This document shows, piece after piece, positions 44,914-56,456 of a stretch of 64,000 nt of DNA. The notes under the pieces are model-generated. The model did no database searches. It was not told where the DNA came from and was given only the letters and a program-made list of their open reading frames with translations. Every line of letters starts with the position of its first letter. Position 1 is the first letter of the stretch. The translations under genes and the position numbers were made by a program. Origin of the DNA: Sycon ciliatum (Eukaryota > Porifera > Calcarea > Leucosolenida > Sycettidae). The stretch lies in NCBI RefSeq assembly GCF_964019385.1, contig NC_088654.1:18496657-18560656 (forward strand), written 5' to 3'.

Positions 44914-46195
44914 TCACGAAAATAACCTAAGTGCTAAAACATGTTCTTTTTGCTTACACAAATCGGGCTTATGCGTACGAATACAAACAGCTTCAAGGAC
45001 CTTCAACTGCTGGACATAACGGGCACGACACAGTACAGAGAAGTGGGAATCATCATACACACTCAAACAATCGGGACGAGATAACAAATGCAAATACACA
45101 GCTGACTTCTTACGAATTTCACCCTCATCAGCTCCATCACCTTCCCTGCCACCTGACTCCTCCTCGTCCGTTTTATCACCATCACCACCAGCCGTCTCAC
45201 CGTCATCCGCCTCGTCTTCATCCGCCGCCTCGTCATCACCCGCCTCGTCGTCATCTGTATCCTCGCCGTCATCCGCCTCGTCGTCATCTGTATTCTCGTC
45301 ATCCGCCGCATCATCACCCAACTCATATTCACCACCAGTCAGTCGTCTGATACCATCCATGTTCTCCTTCCTACGTCTGTCCCGTGTCACTGTCTTTACC
45401 TCATCTACGTCCCGAGATTGTGTTCCGTTTTGCCCCCGGCTTCCGGTCTCCTTCGATGCTCCGCGTGGGCCTTGGCCATTCCTAGCATATATTTCGGTTG
45501 AATAATTGGCGGTCGACCTCCGTGGTCTCTGGACCCACGGATCAAGCGCCGGAGGGTGCTTCGGTGTCCGCACAGCCGGATACTGTGTCAAAGAAATGGG
45601 CTCAATGTCTGTGATTGGCGGTACTGTTGTTGTTGCCGACTCCTCCCAAACCCCAGCCACCAACGGCACTGGTGGTGGCTCCGGTGGCGGCAAGGGCAAC
45701 GGTGGAGAAGGCACATTCGGTTGGCTTAGTGATCCACCACTCTTCCTCTGCACCGTGTGTTCGACTTGCTCTGGTTGTGTCGGTGGTAGAGGGAGCGGGT
45801 TCTTGCGTGGTCTTCCCCGCTTCGGGCGCTTCGCTTTTGCTGCGTCCGGCAGCATGTGAAGTGGTACATGCTGCTTGATACGTGCGCTCAGGTGTTGAAG
45901 GGTCCTACCAACGTACCGGCTATCACAATTCCGGCACTCAAATTGGTAGACCAAGTGGCTCAATAGGTGGGATGGTAGGACATCCTTCCTCACCGTGAAC
46001 GCACGTATCGTAGTGAACACAGGGATGAAGTGCGCCGCAAAGTATGTTTGTGTAACTAGCGTTTTGATTGTGCGGCACAATGTCTGTGATGCCTCTCCTT
46101 TCCAAGGTAAGGAAAGGTAGACTGGGCAACGACTTGGACCAATGATGACGACCTTTGGTTTTGATGCTGATTTTAGTAGCTTGTTTAGCAGTTCC
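44914..46195 (-). pseudogene. PLE B protein: RT end, GIY-YIG nuclease split by AT-hook/acidic insert
   Basis: In one open frame: CPVYLSLPWKGE and FTTIRAFTVRKDVLP (post-RT linker), then LVYQFECRNCDSRYVGRTLQ and HLSARIKQH, the GIY-YIG start with its Cys pair. An AT-hook KRGRPRK, a Pro-rich stretch and a long Asp/Glu-rich stretch follow (about 290 residues in all). Then SAVYLHLLSRPDC, a YDDSHFSVLCRAR stretch and LKVLEAVCIRTHKPDLCKQ, the second half of the nuclease, ending at 44914. In other PLEs I know these halves lie closer together. The reverse transcriptase core is missing. Confidence 0.75.
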
Positions 46196-46196
46196 T

Positions 46197-46780
46197 CCGA
46201 AATATATGCTAGGAATGGCCAAGGCCCACGCGGAGCATCGAAGGAGACCGGAAGCCGGGGGCAAAACGGAACACAATCTCGGGACGTAGATGAGGTAAAG
46301 ACAGTGACACGGGACAGACGTAGGAAGGAGAACATGGATGGTATCAGACGACTGACTGGTGGTGAATATGAGTTGGGTGATGATGCGGCGGATGACGAGA
46401 ATACAGATGACGACGAGGCGGATGACGGCGAGGATACAGATGACGACGAGGCGGGTGATGACGAGGCGGCGGATGAAGACGAGGCGGATGACGGTGAGAC
46501 GGCTGGTGGTGATGGTGATAAAACGGACGAGGAGGAGTCAGGTGGCAGGGAAGGTGATGGAGCTGATGAGGGTGAAATTCGTAAGAAGTCAGCTGTGTAT
46601 TTGCATTTGTTATCTCGTCCCGATTGTTTGAGTGTGTATGATGATTCCCACTTCTCTGTACTGTGTCGTGCCCGTTATGTCCAGCAGTTGAAGGTCCTTG
46701 AAGCTGTTTGTATTCGTACGCATAAGCCCGATTTGTGTAAGCAAAAAGAACATGTTTTAGCACTTAGGTTATTTTCGTGA
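46197..46780 (+). pseudogene. Inverted partial copy of the PLE B C-terminus
   Basis: This repeats the acidic stretch and the second nuclease half of the minus-strand copy with no difference that I can see in the protein. Near-identity of the arms suggests that both formed in one event or are kept alike by conversion. Confidence 0.8.
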
Positions 46781-47208
46781 GTTTGCACCCCGTGTTCATG
46801 AGTTGTTTCTGCACTGTTCATGCCCGTTTGTCACACTTACTCTGTATTTTAGTTCTCACTTTTTGTAAAACTTACCACAAGTTACCCGTCATGTGTCACA
46901 CTTCTTTGGATTTTTAACCTTTGTTTTTCCCTTGATCTCTTTAGTTCCGTATTTCCACTGATGATCGGAACGTGAAAATCGATTTTGGAAACACACAAAA
47001 CCAAACCTTGAACAAATTGTCATGTTGCGTGGTGATGTCTGCGGCATTCATACTTTTCATTGCTATTATTAAACTTTTATCTCCACGTAGATTATTTGTT
47101 TATTAATTTTTATTTGTTATAAAGTCGGCGAGCCAGCTAGCTGCGAGTTTGAGTACCGAGTACGATTCGTACCAAGGCAAAAGCACATAATTCTGTCATT
47201 AGTAGTAT

Positions 47209-47248
47209 CAAGAGTACATAACCCATTATATATGGTTATGTACTCTTG
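47209..47248. repeat. Short perfect hairpin
   Basis: CAAGAGTACATAACC is inverted as GGTTATGTACTCTTG with a 10-base AT-rich loop. Confidence 0.9.
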
Positions 47249-47255
47249 GTAGTAT

Positions 47256-47770
47256 AGAGAGGTTCTGCACAACGAAAATTCGAACGAAGTTTCGCGCCAG
47301 GCCTTGCGAAAATGTGTACGAATTTTCGCGCGAACTTTGTGTTCTGCACATTTTCGTAGTTTGCACGCGCCAAGTGCACGTACGACATGACCCAATCTCA
47401 CGAAACTTCCTACGAAAGTTCATTTCGCGTTCCCTGCAAGTTTCGCGTCCAAAATTGCGAAAGTTCGTGCGAAGTTTCTCACTTATTATTAGAGAGGTTC
47501 TGCACAACGAAAATTCGAACGAAGTTTCGCGACAGGCCTTGCGAAAATGTGTACGAATTTTCGCACGAAATTTGTGTTCTGCACATTTTCGTGGTTTGCA
47601 CGCGCCAAGTGCACGTACGACATGACCCAATCTCACGAAACTTCCTACGAAAGTTCATTTCGCGTTCCCTGCAAGTTTCGCGTCCAAAGTTGCGAAAGTT
47701 CGTGCGAAGTTTCTCACTTCGTGACGTAGAGCGAAAGTTCGTACACATTTTCGTTTTGCAGAACCTCTCT
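47256..47770. mobile_element. Two tandem AGAGAGGTTCTGCA MITEs
   Basis: The first copy (47256 to about 47483) loses its right end at an ATT run. The second (47491-47770, 280 bp) is complete with mirrored ends. They are closely related to each other and more distantly to the copy at 15335. A right-end fragment also lies at about 52312-52366. Confidence 0.85.
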
Positions 47771-47787
47771 ATTATTATTATTATTAT

Positions 47788-48320
47788 TACACTACAGAAC
47801 AACAAGGACAATCAAGGCTTGTTTGCTGCTACTTTAAGTTTCATGCTTACGCAATCATCAGGCAACATGAAGATCGGGTGCCGACCATGCCGGTATGCCA
47901 GGAGAGGGTGGTATAAAAAGCTGTGTGAGACTGTGGGGGCTAGCGCAGTAGCGGTGATGTTTTAGGCAGGGGGCTGTGTGCAGAGTGTGTGGTTGTTGAA
48001 GGCAGGGGCTAGCAGTGCAGTGTGAGCGCGAAGTGTGTGGCTGGTGTGGGCAGGAGGTGGTGAACAATGCGTGTGGATGTTGTAGGCAGGAGGCTGTAGA
48101 GCTAGCAGTGTGATAATAGCGCAATGCAAATGGATATGTCTGGTGTGGGCAGGGTGTTATGAGCAAGGTGTGTGAACGTGAATGGTGTGGGCAGGAGGCT
48201 GTGGAGACATGTTTAGGTGACACCGTGGTTTTTTAGGAGATACTTGTTCTCGTGTCGGCACTTGGACACCATTTCGTAGCAGCAAACAAGCCTTGATTGT
48301 CCTTGTTGTTCTGTAGTGTA
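47788..48320. mobile_element. Fold-back element with 45-bp perfect TIRs and a minisatellite core
   Basis: TACACTACAGAACAACAAGG at the left and its exact inverse at the right extend for about 45 bp without mismatch. The interior repeats GTGTGGGCAGGAGGCTGT-like units. It is non-coding, with an ATT run at the left border. Confidence 0.9.
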
Positions 48321-48404
48321 TTACGCTCTGCCTTTGTGGTGTTGAGCACTGTCAAGCACTCTGGGTACATCCTTCGGTATTATTATTATTATTATTTTTT
48401 CTTA

Positions 48405-48885
48405 TTTTGAAACTCGGGTATTGAGCCAATAATAAAAGTAGAAAGGAAAAGGACATTATGGAAACGAGTTAATAAGGACGTTTAGCAACGCGAAAGTTCG
48501 AAAGAAAATTCGAGTCTGGGAATGAGTACAGGAAAAAAGCTCGAAACTTCGAAAACTTGGACGCGAAGTTGCAGTGATTTGCGAAAGTAACTTTCTCTTT
48601 TCTCGGTACGCATTTGACTACAGGGAGTAGTAATTTTACAGCCCCCTGCTTGAGACTGACCTGCATATACGGTACGGTACTATAAGATTCAAATAACTTC
48701 GAGAAAAAGTCATTTCGCATTGCTAAACCTCACAAGTTTTCTTTTTCGAAATAGATTTTCGCGAAATATCACCACCACCAAAAGTTCGAATTTTCGCATT
48801 GCTAAACGTCCTTAATAATAGTAACTCTCCACCACTGTAACTAGATACTATATACAGTCAGAAAGTGCAACAACTAGGCACATTA
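48405..48885. repeat. Family Y end, interrupted by a MITE
   Basis: GAAACTCGGGTATTGAGCC and GTAGAAAGGAAAAGGACAT occur before the MITE; GTAACTCTCCACCACTGTAA and the CAGTCAGAAAGTGCAACAAC block occur after it. It then joins family X. Confidence 0.8.
48473..48814. mobile_element. MITE with TAAGGACGTTTAGCAA ends
   Basis: TAAGGACGTTTAGCAA at the left is mirrored by TTGCTAAACGTCCTTA at the right. The CGAAA-rich interior resembles the AGAGAGG MITEs. It sits inside the family Y fragment. Confidence 0.85.
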
Positions 48886-49310
48886 TAGCAATAAAAACTG
48901 CTTTATGGTAGTTTTCTAAAAAAAGTTATTGTGTTCTAGTCCATGGACCTCGTCTAAAAAGTAAGAAATTAACGAAATGTGATAGCCGAAAATTAAAATT
49001 TCACACAAAACCTCACAATAATCACGACACTTGAAGATCTAATAGTACGGCTTTCAACACTTGTTTATTCCGACACTTGTACTTATACAAGTACATGTAC
49101 TGCGCCAACATGCTTGCATATGAAAGAGGACCACGAGGGGAAAACGTCGTCTCGCATCCTGTGTGTGATTATTGTGAGGTTTTGTGTGAAATTTTAATTT
49201 TCGGCTATCACATTTCGTTAATTTCTTACTTTTTAGACGAGGTCCATGGACTAGAACACAATAACTTTTTTTAGAAAACTACCATAAAGTAGTTTTTATT
49301 GCTATAATTT
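48882..49310. mobile_element. Palindromic family X element, copy 3
   Basis: Short version like copy 1, with CTCGTC-type variation in the GTCCATGGACCTCGTCTAAA block of both arms. Confidence 0.8.
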
Positions 49311-51040
49311 CTTTTGTTTTTTTGGCTAAAGGATATAATTGTGTAACCAATGGAATGCCCTAATGATGACCTACATGTAGCGCCTCTGCATGTTGTTATT
49401 ATTATTTTATTTATTTTACTAGGGTGTTTCCCACAGACCTATGTTCTTCTTACGGGAGCCCCTATGTGTATCATATCAAATTCAATACCGTATTATACGC
49501 ATTGATGTGCAAGCCTTTTCTTGCAGAAAATGGAACTAGTCTTGCATACATGTATTCATGTTCTTCTGCAGGGGAATCACATGGGTCGTGGCGGTGATAC
49601 TTTTTTTAAACGCAAGTCATTCTGTGGATGTTGCAGAATTTCATGACTGTCATAAAATTGTCTTGTCTTTCAGAAAATTCAGATGTCCACACCCTAAATC
49701 ACATTTACTTGAGAATTGTAACCAGGTGTGTGCCGCAGATGTTTTTGTTGATTCTGTGTTTATAATTGTAGCCATGGGTTGTCGTGATAAGGTCATCCGG
49801 CATCATATTGTAGTGAAATCGTAATCCTGTTGATGTCGATAAAACTTTTGGAAGCAGTTCAGTGACTTCAAAGTGTCCACGATCGTCTAAAACAACACAG
49901 CAAAGTAGGAACAATAAACATGCATTAAAATGTAAACAAATACTTCAAGTACATCGCTGAGTTCGACACCTCGTTCCAACAACTACACTGATCCTGAGGA
50001 TATAAGGGGCAAGGATATATGGTTTTAGGTACTGAGAGATAAACAAGGCACTCCATAATAGTAAAATGTTACACGACTTCGGGGGAGTATGAATGATATC
50101 CAGTCAAACCTCTTTATGACGAACATCAAGGGACCGATGGCATTTGCTCTGTGAGTTTGTGTTAACCCTATTTTATAACGAGTGAATAAATTATTTCTCC
50201 AATAGAGACGAATAGATTTCTTCTACAGCGAAAGATTCTAAGCCAGACCAAACCATTGACTCGTCTTTTATGAAACAAATGAGTCACTGAACCTTTCTTT
50301 AGCAACATGACGGCAACTGAAACAACAACAGAGGAAATACGATACATGTATAGCACATTCTTGCAGGTACTACAAACAGATTGCAGATCGTAATTATTGC
50401 TCTACCAGCACGCAACTTTATTTGGGGCAGTGCAATCTCGGCGCTACTCACAAATCAAACAGCCCAGACTCGAGTAAACAAATCCAATCGTACGAGATTT
50501 TCACGAGACGAGACTGCACCCATTGGCTTGTTTCGTATGAAGCAAACAAGTCACTGAATGCATGAACCTCTCCATAATGGAGATTTTCCCTGATATGCGA
50601 ATTTATTTTGCATACTAGTACTCGGCCAATGTGTCTTTGAACCTTTCCCTCCAGATTGGGAACTGCCAACGATGCTATGCCACTGCAAAATTCAGATTCT
50701 ACCCTATGATCGGAGCACGGAATGCCGGAAGCAATCATGACCAGTGCCTTACTTGTAACGTACCAATGTACAAAATGAACATGAGTATTTCGACAACACT
50801 TCTATTTATAGCCTCAGCAGTAACATAAGCCTTACCGTCAAGAAGGTGAACTCGCGTTCTTCGCACTGTTGGCAAGTGCAAAGAGAAACGAATGGATCTA
50901 AATCCGAATAAAATCAGCACACTTTTCCGTAAATGAAAGGGTGAGCATAAGCAAATGAATCGAAGGAAGCTGGTCAACTCAGAGATCACCTGTCATTGAG
51001 TATTCCGTAAAAGGAGGCCTAGACTGCAGAAAAGCTAAAT
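49311..51040. repeat. Family R, copy 4
   Basis: Same block order as copy 1. It preserves two empty sites: GATTTTCCCTGATATGCG (50583), where a relative carries gypsy, and GTACCAATGTACAAAATGAA, where copy 1 carries a LINE end. A LINE-tail-like block lies at about 49398-49465. No gene is seen. Confidence 0.7.
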
Positions 51041-51532
51041 TTAGAAAAGAGATCCTGTCAGCTTTTCCATTATTAATTTTATTGTATTCCACCTAAAATC
51101 AGCACACTTTTCGTAAATGAAAGAGTCAACACAAGCAAATGAATCAAAGGGAACTGGTCAACTCACCTGTCATTGAGTAATATTCCGTGAAAAGAGGTCT
51201 CAGCAGAGCCGAAGCGAAATAAGCCAGGACACGAAATATCCGAAACAGCTCATGCAAGAAGCAGTTCCAAAGAAGGAAGTTCCTCGCGCATGCACATCCG
51301 AAAACGGACTGCACTGCATGCAACACAATGTCTGCCGTGCACGTGCACAGCACGCGGCTACCACGCGTTATAGCGTTAGTAGATCTAATACCGAGCACCT
51401 TACGTAGAAACTTACGTAGCCTAAGTGAAGTACCGAGCACCTTACGTAGAAACTTACGTAGCATAGCGGTGTCGTTTTTTCTGCCATGTGAACACAATAA
51501 TAGAAAAGCTGACAGGATCGCTTTTCTAAATA
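51039..51532. mobile_element. MITE with GATCCTGTCAGCTTTTC ends, complete copy
   Basis: TTTAGAAAAG followed by GATCCTGTCAGCTTTTC at the left is mirrored at the right. The interior has doubled TTACGTAGAAACTTACGTAG blocks. Confidence 0.75.
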
Positions 51533-52110
51533 CGGCGAAACGTACGTCGTGTGAAACAACTTGTTTTGTAGTCAACTAGTCCATCACAATGTCATGCATG
51601 AGGAGTAATGTAGGAGTTTAGATTTCGGCTTGTACAATTCGTTCTCGCAAAGCTTCCCCCTTCTTAACTTATCTTTGATATTTTTGACCCACCCAAGTTG
51701 GGTGGTGTGCTGCTTTGCTGCTTCGAATTGTAGTTAGACCGCTTTGTCAAATCGCCTACTGGTCTCGTCGTCGTCCAGTGACAATCGACATTCTTTGTTC
51801 CGTTGGGACTGTAGCTTGTGCTCGTTTTCGTTGTTGTTGTTGTTTGGCTTTATTTAAAGTGGAGTTCCAAAACAGTTGCGCTTGCCTTCCCCTCTTTGGT
51901 CTTTCCATAACCTTGAACCTTCCAAGTTGGAAGGCTGTCGGTTAGCGCTACGGAGATGTGTTGAAGCTAGGTGTCAGGACGTCGAATGTATCAGCACTCT
52001 GTCAGTTTTGTGCCTAGTTGTTGCACTTTCTGACTGTATATAGTATCTAGTTACAGTGGTGGAGAGTTACTCTTAACTCGTTTCCATATGTCCTTTTCCT
52101 TTCTACTTTT
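51533..52110 (+). repeat. Family Y unit, 5'-truncated inside the ribozyme
   Basis: Begins CGGCGAAACGTACGTCGTGT, so the 5' half of the hammerhead is lost. The 591-bp unit then continues with a short insertion near 51830-51875 (GTTGTTGTTGTTTGGCTTT). Confidence 0.85.
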
Positions 52111-52310
52111 CTTATTTTGTTAGGGATTTCCCAACAGGCAATGTTGCCTTTTTACTGGGAACCCTAAATGAGACTTTGTGTGAGCGCGAAACAAAGCAGG
52201 CGACTCGGCCAGGCGACAAGATGGAGGCAGCGCATTCCACCTGTCGGCACCAGGGAGTCGTAAAATACCAGGTATTTTACGACTCCCTGGTCGGCACCAA
52301 GATACGCAAT
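52111..52310 (-). pseudogene. LINE ORF2 C-terminal fragment
   Basis: On the minus strand RWNALPPSCRLAESPALFRA is the W-N-LP motif of LINE C-termini. A stop and a 3' UTR with AACATTGCCTGTTGGG follow. The coding part is interrupted by a short palindrome. Confidence 0.6.
52250..52290. repeat. Perfect 41-bp palindrome
   Basis: CCAGGGAGTCGTAAAATACC and its exact inverse surround one A. GTCGGCACC lies on both sides (52243-52251 and 52290-52298), like a 9-bp target-site duplication of a 38-bp insert. Confidence 0.92.
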
Positions 52311-52438
52311 ACTTCGTGACGTGGAGCGAAAGTTCGTACACATTTTCGTTTTGCAGAACCTCTCTAGCTCTATAACCCCAGTTATTCTCTTGTTCGTAGA
52401 TCTACGAGTAATTATTTCACGAGTGCGCGCGCCACCTA

Positions 52439-53882
52439 CAGTCCGTTTCAAAAAGATTTACAATCCTGGCGATCGCCCGCAGAGTTTGGCGTCTTACCGT
52501 ATGAGCACTCGAGCGCTGCCTGGAAAAACTCACCGCGAACTCGAAGAAATATTCCGCGCGAAAGCAGGAAAAATGACAACTCACTCACGTTGATACTGTG
52601 TCATGTACGTCTGGTTTACAACAAACGAGTTCTTCGAGCTTCCTCGTATCTATAATTTTTTTTGCATAAAACAATTTTACAAAATCCACGCGAAACGAAA
52701 GCAGAACGGTAGCCAAAAATAATAATTTAGTGCGAAAATAAGAAAAATAAATAATAACACCCGAAAGCGCTAAATACAAAATCAAGAAAAAGGGAAATTA
52801 TAAACCATGTAGCGCTAATGTGCACCAAATAATAAGTTAAATGATAATAAAGCCGAGTGAAAAACACAAGAAATCATAACAAAAGAAACAAACTAATAAT
52901 ACGAAAAAAGAGTAATAATATTAATGGGAGAACTCTCATAACATCGATTGCAGGAGTCTGTTCAAGGAGGATCATTCAGTTATCGGAGCCTAGCCTCGGC
53001 AACCACGAGATCTACCGAAGGAGCTGTGACGGAGGGAGTGAAGATCGGACGACGAGCTCCACGTATCTATAATGGAGTCGGAGGACATGTCGAAACGAAA
53101 GTGTTGTAAATGTTGACGAGCTGCATGGGTCCCAATTCGTTTTGTGACCAAAATAGTTTCTTTGAGCTGCGATGCAATTTACTCACCGTGTGACGACATC
53201 GACACGGACATATTCCCACTGGCCATGACTTGGCAAAGCTATCCGTGTGACTTCGACGACATTTTGAGAAAAGCAGACGCCTGTGAACGCTCATAGAAGA
53301 CGGCGTTGACTGCTAAATTCAAATAAATTGGCGATCTTGAAATACTAAAATAAATCTCAAAAAGCTACAGCGTGATGACTTCCATTATAATTCACTCACA
53401 CCATTGCAGTGTTGTGGGTGTGTTCACATGGCGTGAGCCAGTCAAGTGTCAGTCAGTTCGGCAGGAAGCGCGAGCTCCAACAACAAGTCGTTTGGTGCAG
53501 CCATCTTCTTTGTCTTGTACCAGCTTGATCACCAAAACAATGAAAAAAAGTTTGACTTGAGGATAGGTTGGGATTTGAACTCACAACTTCATGGTCAGCA
53601 GACAGCATTCATAACCACAAGGCCAAAAAGGAAAGGATAAATCGTGGGTTTTGATAAAAAATCGATACTGGCTTCCTGGGCAAATTGTAAACCATGGGAA
53701 AAGGCCGGAAACCTGGCCGATATTCTAACTCCTTAACGGTGGGCCGTTCCGAAACCTTAAAACAGAACAATTTGCCGTGTCCTAACAAGCCATTCTATGT
53801 ACTTTGTTGTCCAAATTTCCCTTCATCTCTTCATACTTTTTAAGACCCAAACCTGATTGTAAATCTTTTTGAAACAGACTAT
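52439..53882. mobile_element. 1.4-kb TIR element
   Basis: The left CAGTCCGTTTCAAAAAGATT, continuing TACAATC, is mirrored by GATTGTAAATC and TTTTTGAAACAGACTA at the right. TA lies at both borders. The related sequence near 17547-17565 (GCGCCACCTAGGCCTAGTGC) approximates the empty site. I find no transposase in it. Confidence 0.75.
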
Positions 53883-54434
53883 AGTGCGCCAGGAAACTGT
53901 AGTTATCACCAACCCTCACCGCGCCCAGCTCACGCCGCTACGGCGTGCGACCTGAGCTGGGCGCCCTGCCCAGTATGGAACTGTCCTCAAGCCAGTCACG
54001 TACCGTATATTCTCTATTATAAGCACAGGTCTCCATTACTAGCACAGTCTCTAATACTAGCACACTGTGAGCACCTTTCGAAACATTATAAGCACAGTCT
54101 CTATTATTAGCACGGTCTTCGTGGAAATCAATGCTGCATGCATGATATCCAGCATGTATTTCTTCTTGCTCCGTATGGATGTATTGGTTGAAAAAATAGA
54201 AGCACGGTCTCCAATATAAGCGCGGTCTCCAATATAAGCACGGGGTAGAGGGGTGTTGAAAAAATATAAGCACGGCGTTTATAATAGAGAATATACGGTA
54301 TTTGGCAGCCCAGTGAGCTGTCTACCGGATCGCAGCGTTTAGAAATGCAGCAGGGCCAGTCTCAGGCTGGTCGCGTAGGCGGCAGGCCGGCGGGCGACCG
54401 GCAAGGCTGCATTCGCATTTGGATCACCGAAGTG
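53883..54434. repeat. Family R copy 5, left part, with a nested MITE
   Basis: Begins with the CACCGCGCCCAGCTCACG hairpin shared with 17684. It is broken by the TACCGTATATTC MITE and followed by GC-rich unique DNA up to family X. Confidence 0.6.
54000..54300. mobile_element. MITE with TACCGTATATTCTCTATTAT ends
   Basis: ACCGTATATTCTCTATTATA at the left and its inverse at the right. The interior repeats AGCACRGTCTCYA-like motifs in tandem. Confidence 0.85.
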
Positions 54435-55013
54435 ATTATAGCAATAAAAACTGGTTTATGGCAGCTTTCTAACGAAAGTTATTGTGTTCTAGTCCTGGGT
54501 CCGGCATAGGCTATAGAAAATTTATAAAATTGCTTCCAAACTGGCTTGGACTCCGTCTAAAAAGTAAGAAATTAACGAAATGTGATTTGCCGAAAATTAA
54601 AATTTCACACAAAACCTCACAATAATCACAACACTTGACAATCAAATAGGCGACAAGCCTCTGGGTCATCCTAATAAAGATATTATTATTATTAAATACT
54701 GCTTTCAACACTTGTTTAGTCTGACACTGTACTTGTACTGCACCAACACGCATGCATGGGAAAGAGGATCACGAAGGGAAAAGGTCTTCTAGCTTTTCAT
54801 CCTGTGTGTGATTATTGTGAGGTTTTGTGTGAAATTTTAATTTTCGGCAATCACATTTCGTTAATTTCTTACTTTTTAGACGGAGTCCAAGCCAGTTTGG
54901 AAGCAATTTTAGAAGCAATTTTATAAATTTTCTATAGCCTATGCCGGACCCAGGACTAGAACACAATAACTTTTTTTAGAAAGCTGCCATAAAGCAGTTT
55001 TTATTGCTATAAT
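54435..55013. mobile_element. Palindromic family X element, copy 4
   Basis: Long version as at 17956, with GGGTCCGGCATAGGCTATAG in both arms. Confidence 0.8.
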
Positions 55014-56456
55014 TTCTTTTGTTTTTTTCTGTCACCAATCAATGGAATGCCCTTATATAAATGATGGCCTTCATATCATATCAATACCGTATTATACGCA
55101 TTGATGTGCAAGCCTTTTCTTGCAGAAAATGGCACTATTGTAGCATTATAATTCTGCTGGGGAAACATGTGGTGAGTGGTGGTGATACTTTTTTTATACG
55201 CAGGTCATTCTGTGCATGTTGCTGTTGCAGCATTTCATGACCGTCACAAAATTGTCTTGCCTTCCAGATATTTCAGATTTCCCCACCCTCGATCAGATTT
55301 ACTTGTGTAATGTAGCCAGGTGCGTGTCGCAGATGTTTTTGTTGATTCTGTGTTTATAATTGTTTATTTACAGCTAACCATGCTTATGCAATCAACGGGA
55401 TTCCGCCACCTTGCAGTTGATTTTCCCCATTTCTCTCCTCATCAATCCCTACTTGTCTTTGTACATACTAGTAGTAGTACTGTTCTTTCAATCAAATGAA
55501 CCCTTCGATAGGCATATTGCCTTTGGGTCATTTAATAATAATAATAATAATAATCATGGGTTATCGTGATAAGGTCACCCTGCATCATATTGCACTGAAA
55601 TCGTAATCCTGTTGATGTCGATACAACTTTTGGAAGTAGTTCAATGACTTCAAGCTGTTAGTCCACGATTTTCTAAAACAACACAGCAAAGGAGGAACAA
55701 TAAACATGTATTAAAATGTAAACAAATACATTGTTGAGTCCGGTACCTCGTTCCAACAACTACACTGATCCTGAGGATAACAGGGGCAAGGCTATTGGAG
55801 GTTGGAGGTCATTATTATCAAATTGTCAAATTTTTGATAGGGCAATCCCGCAGGCCTAAGGCCTTCTTACAGGGTACCCTGGAGGTACTGAGAGATAAAC
55901 AAGGCACTCCATAATAATAAAATGTTACACATCTTTTTGGCATGAGTATGAATGATATCCAGTCGAACCTCTTTAGGACGAACACCAAGGGACCGATGGT
56001 ATTTATTCTGTGAGTTTGTCTAAACCTATTTTATAACCAGTGAATACATTTCTCCAATAATAATAATATATTTTCTCCAATAGACATACGAATAGATTTT
56101 TTCTACAGCGAAAGATTCTAAGCCACACCGACTCGTCTCGTATGGAACAAATGAGTCACTGAACCTTTCTTTAGCAACATGACGACAACTGAAACAGCAA
56201 CAGAGAAAGTACGATACATGTACAGCACATTCTTGCAGGTACTACAAACAGATTGCAGATCGTAATTTTTGCTTTGGCGGCACGCAACTTTATTTGGGGC
56301 AGTGCAATCTCGGCGGTACTCACAAATCAAACAGCCCAGACTCGAGTAGACAAATCCAATCATACAAGTACGAGATTTTCACGAGACTGCACCCATTGGC
56401 TTGTTTCGTATGAAGCAAACAAGTCACTGAACCTCTCCATAATGGAGCTTTTCCCT
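55014..56456. repeat. Family R, copy 5, up to the gypsy insertion
   Basis: Parallels 14450-15930 and 25646-26250. No gene is seen. Confidence 0.7.

Larger units (their letters stand above)
44630..47064 (-). mobile_element. Folded-back Penelope-like element remnant B
   Basis: The arms 44630-45497 and 46197-47064 are both 868 bp and inverse copies of each other, with a unique 699-bp centre. The minus-oriented part spans the end of the reverse-transcriptase protein, the endonuclease and the 3' UTR. The plus-oriented part repeats only the 3' end, so both 3' ends point outward. Right and left flanks are AT-rich (ATTATTAA on both sides). The site in duplication copy 1 lacks it. A CTGATGA...GTGAAA pair in the 3' UTR (46968 onward) may be a decayed hammerhead. 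Confidence 0.8.
35431..47189. repeat. Segmental duplication, copy 2
   Basis: Direct-orientation copy of 7101-14020. It is interrupted by a DIRS element (37447-41411), a TTAA-flanked element (41467-42871) and a folded-back PLE (44630-47064). It lacks the THAP transposon of copy 1. Confidence 0.9.

Noticed and set aside
44931-45350. His/Pro-rich 139-codon ORF
   Set aside because: Antisense shadow of the Asp/Glu-rich PLE stretch; repeated at 46344-46763 for the same reason.
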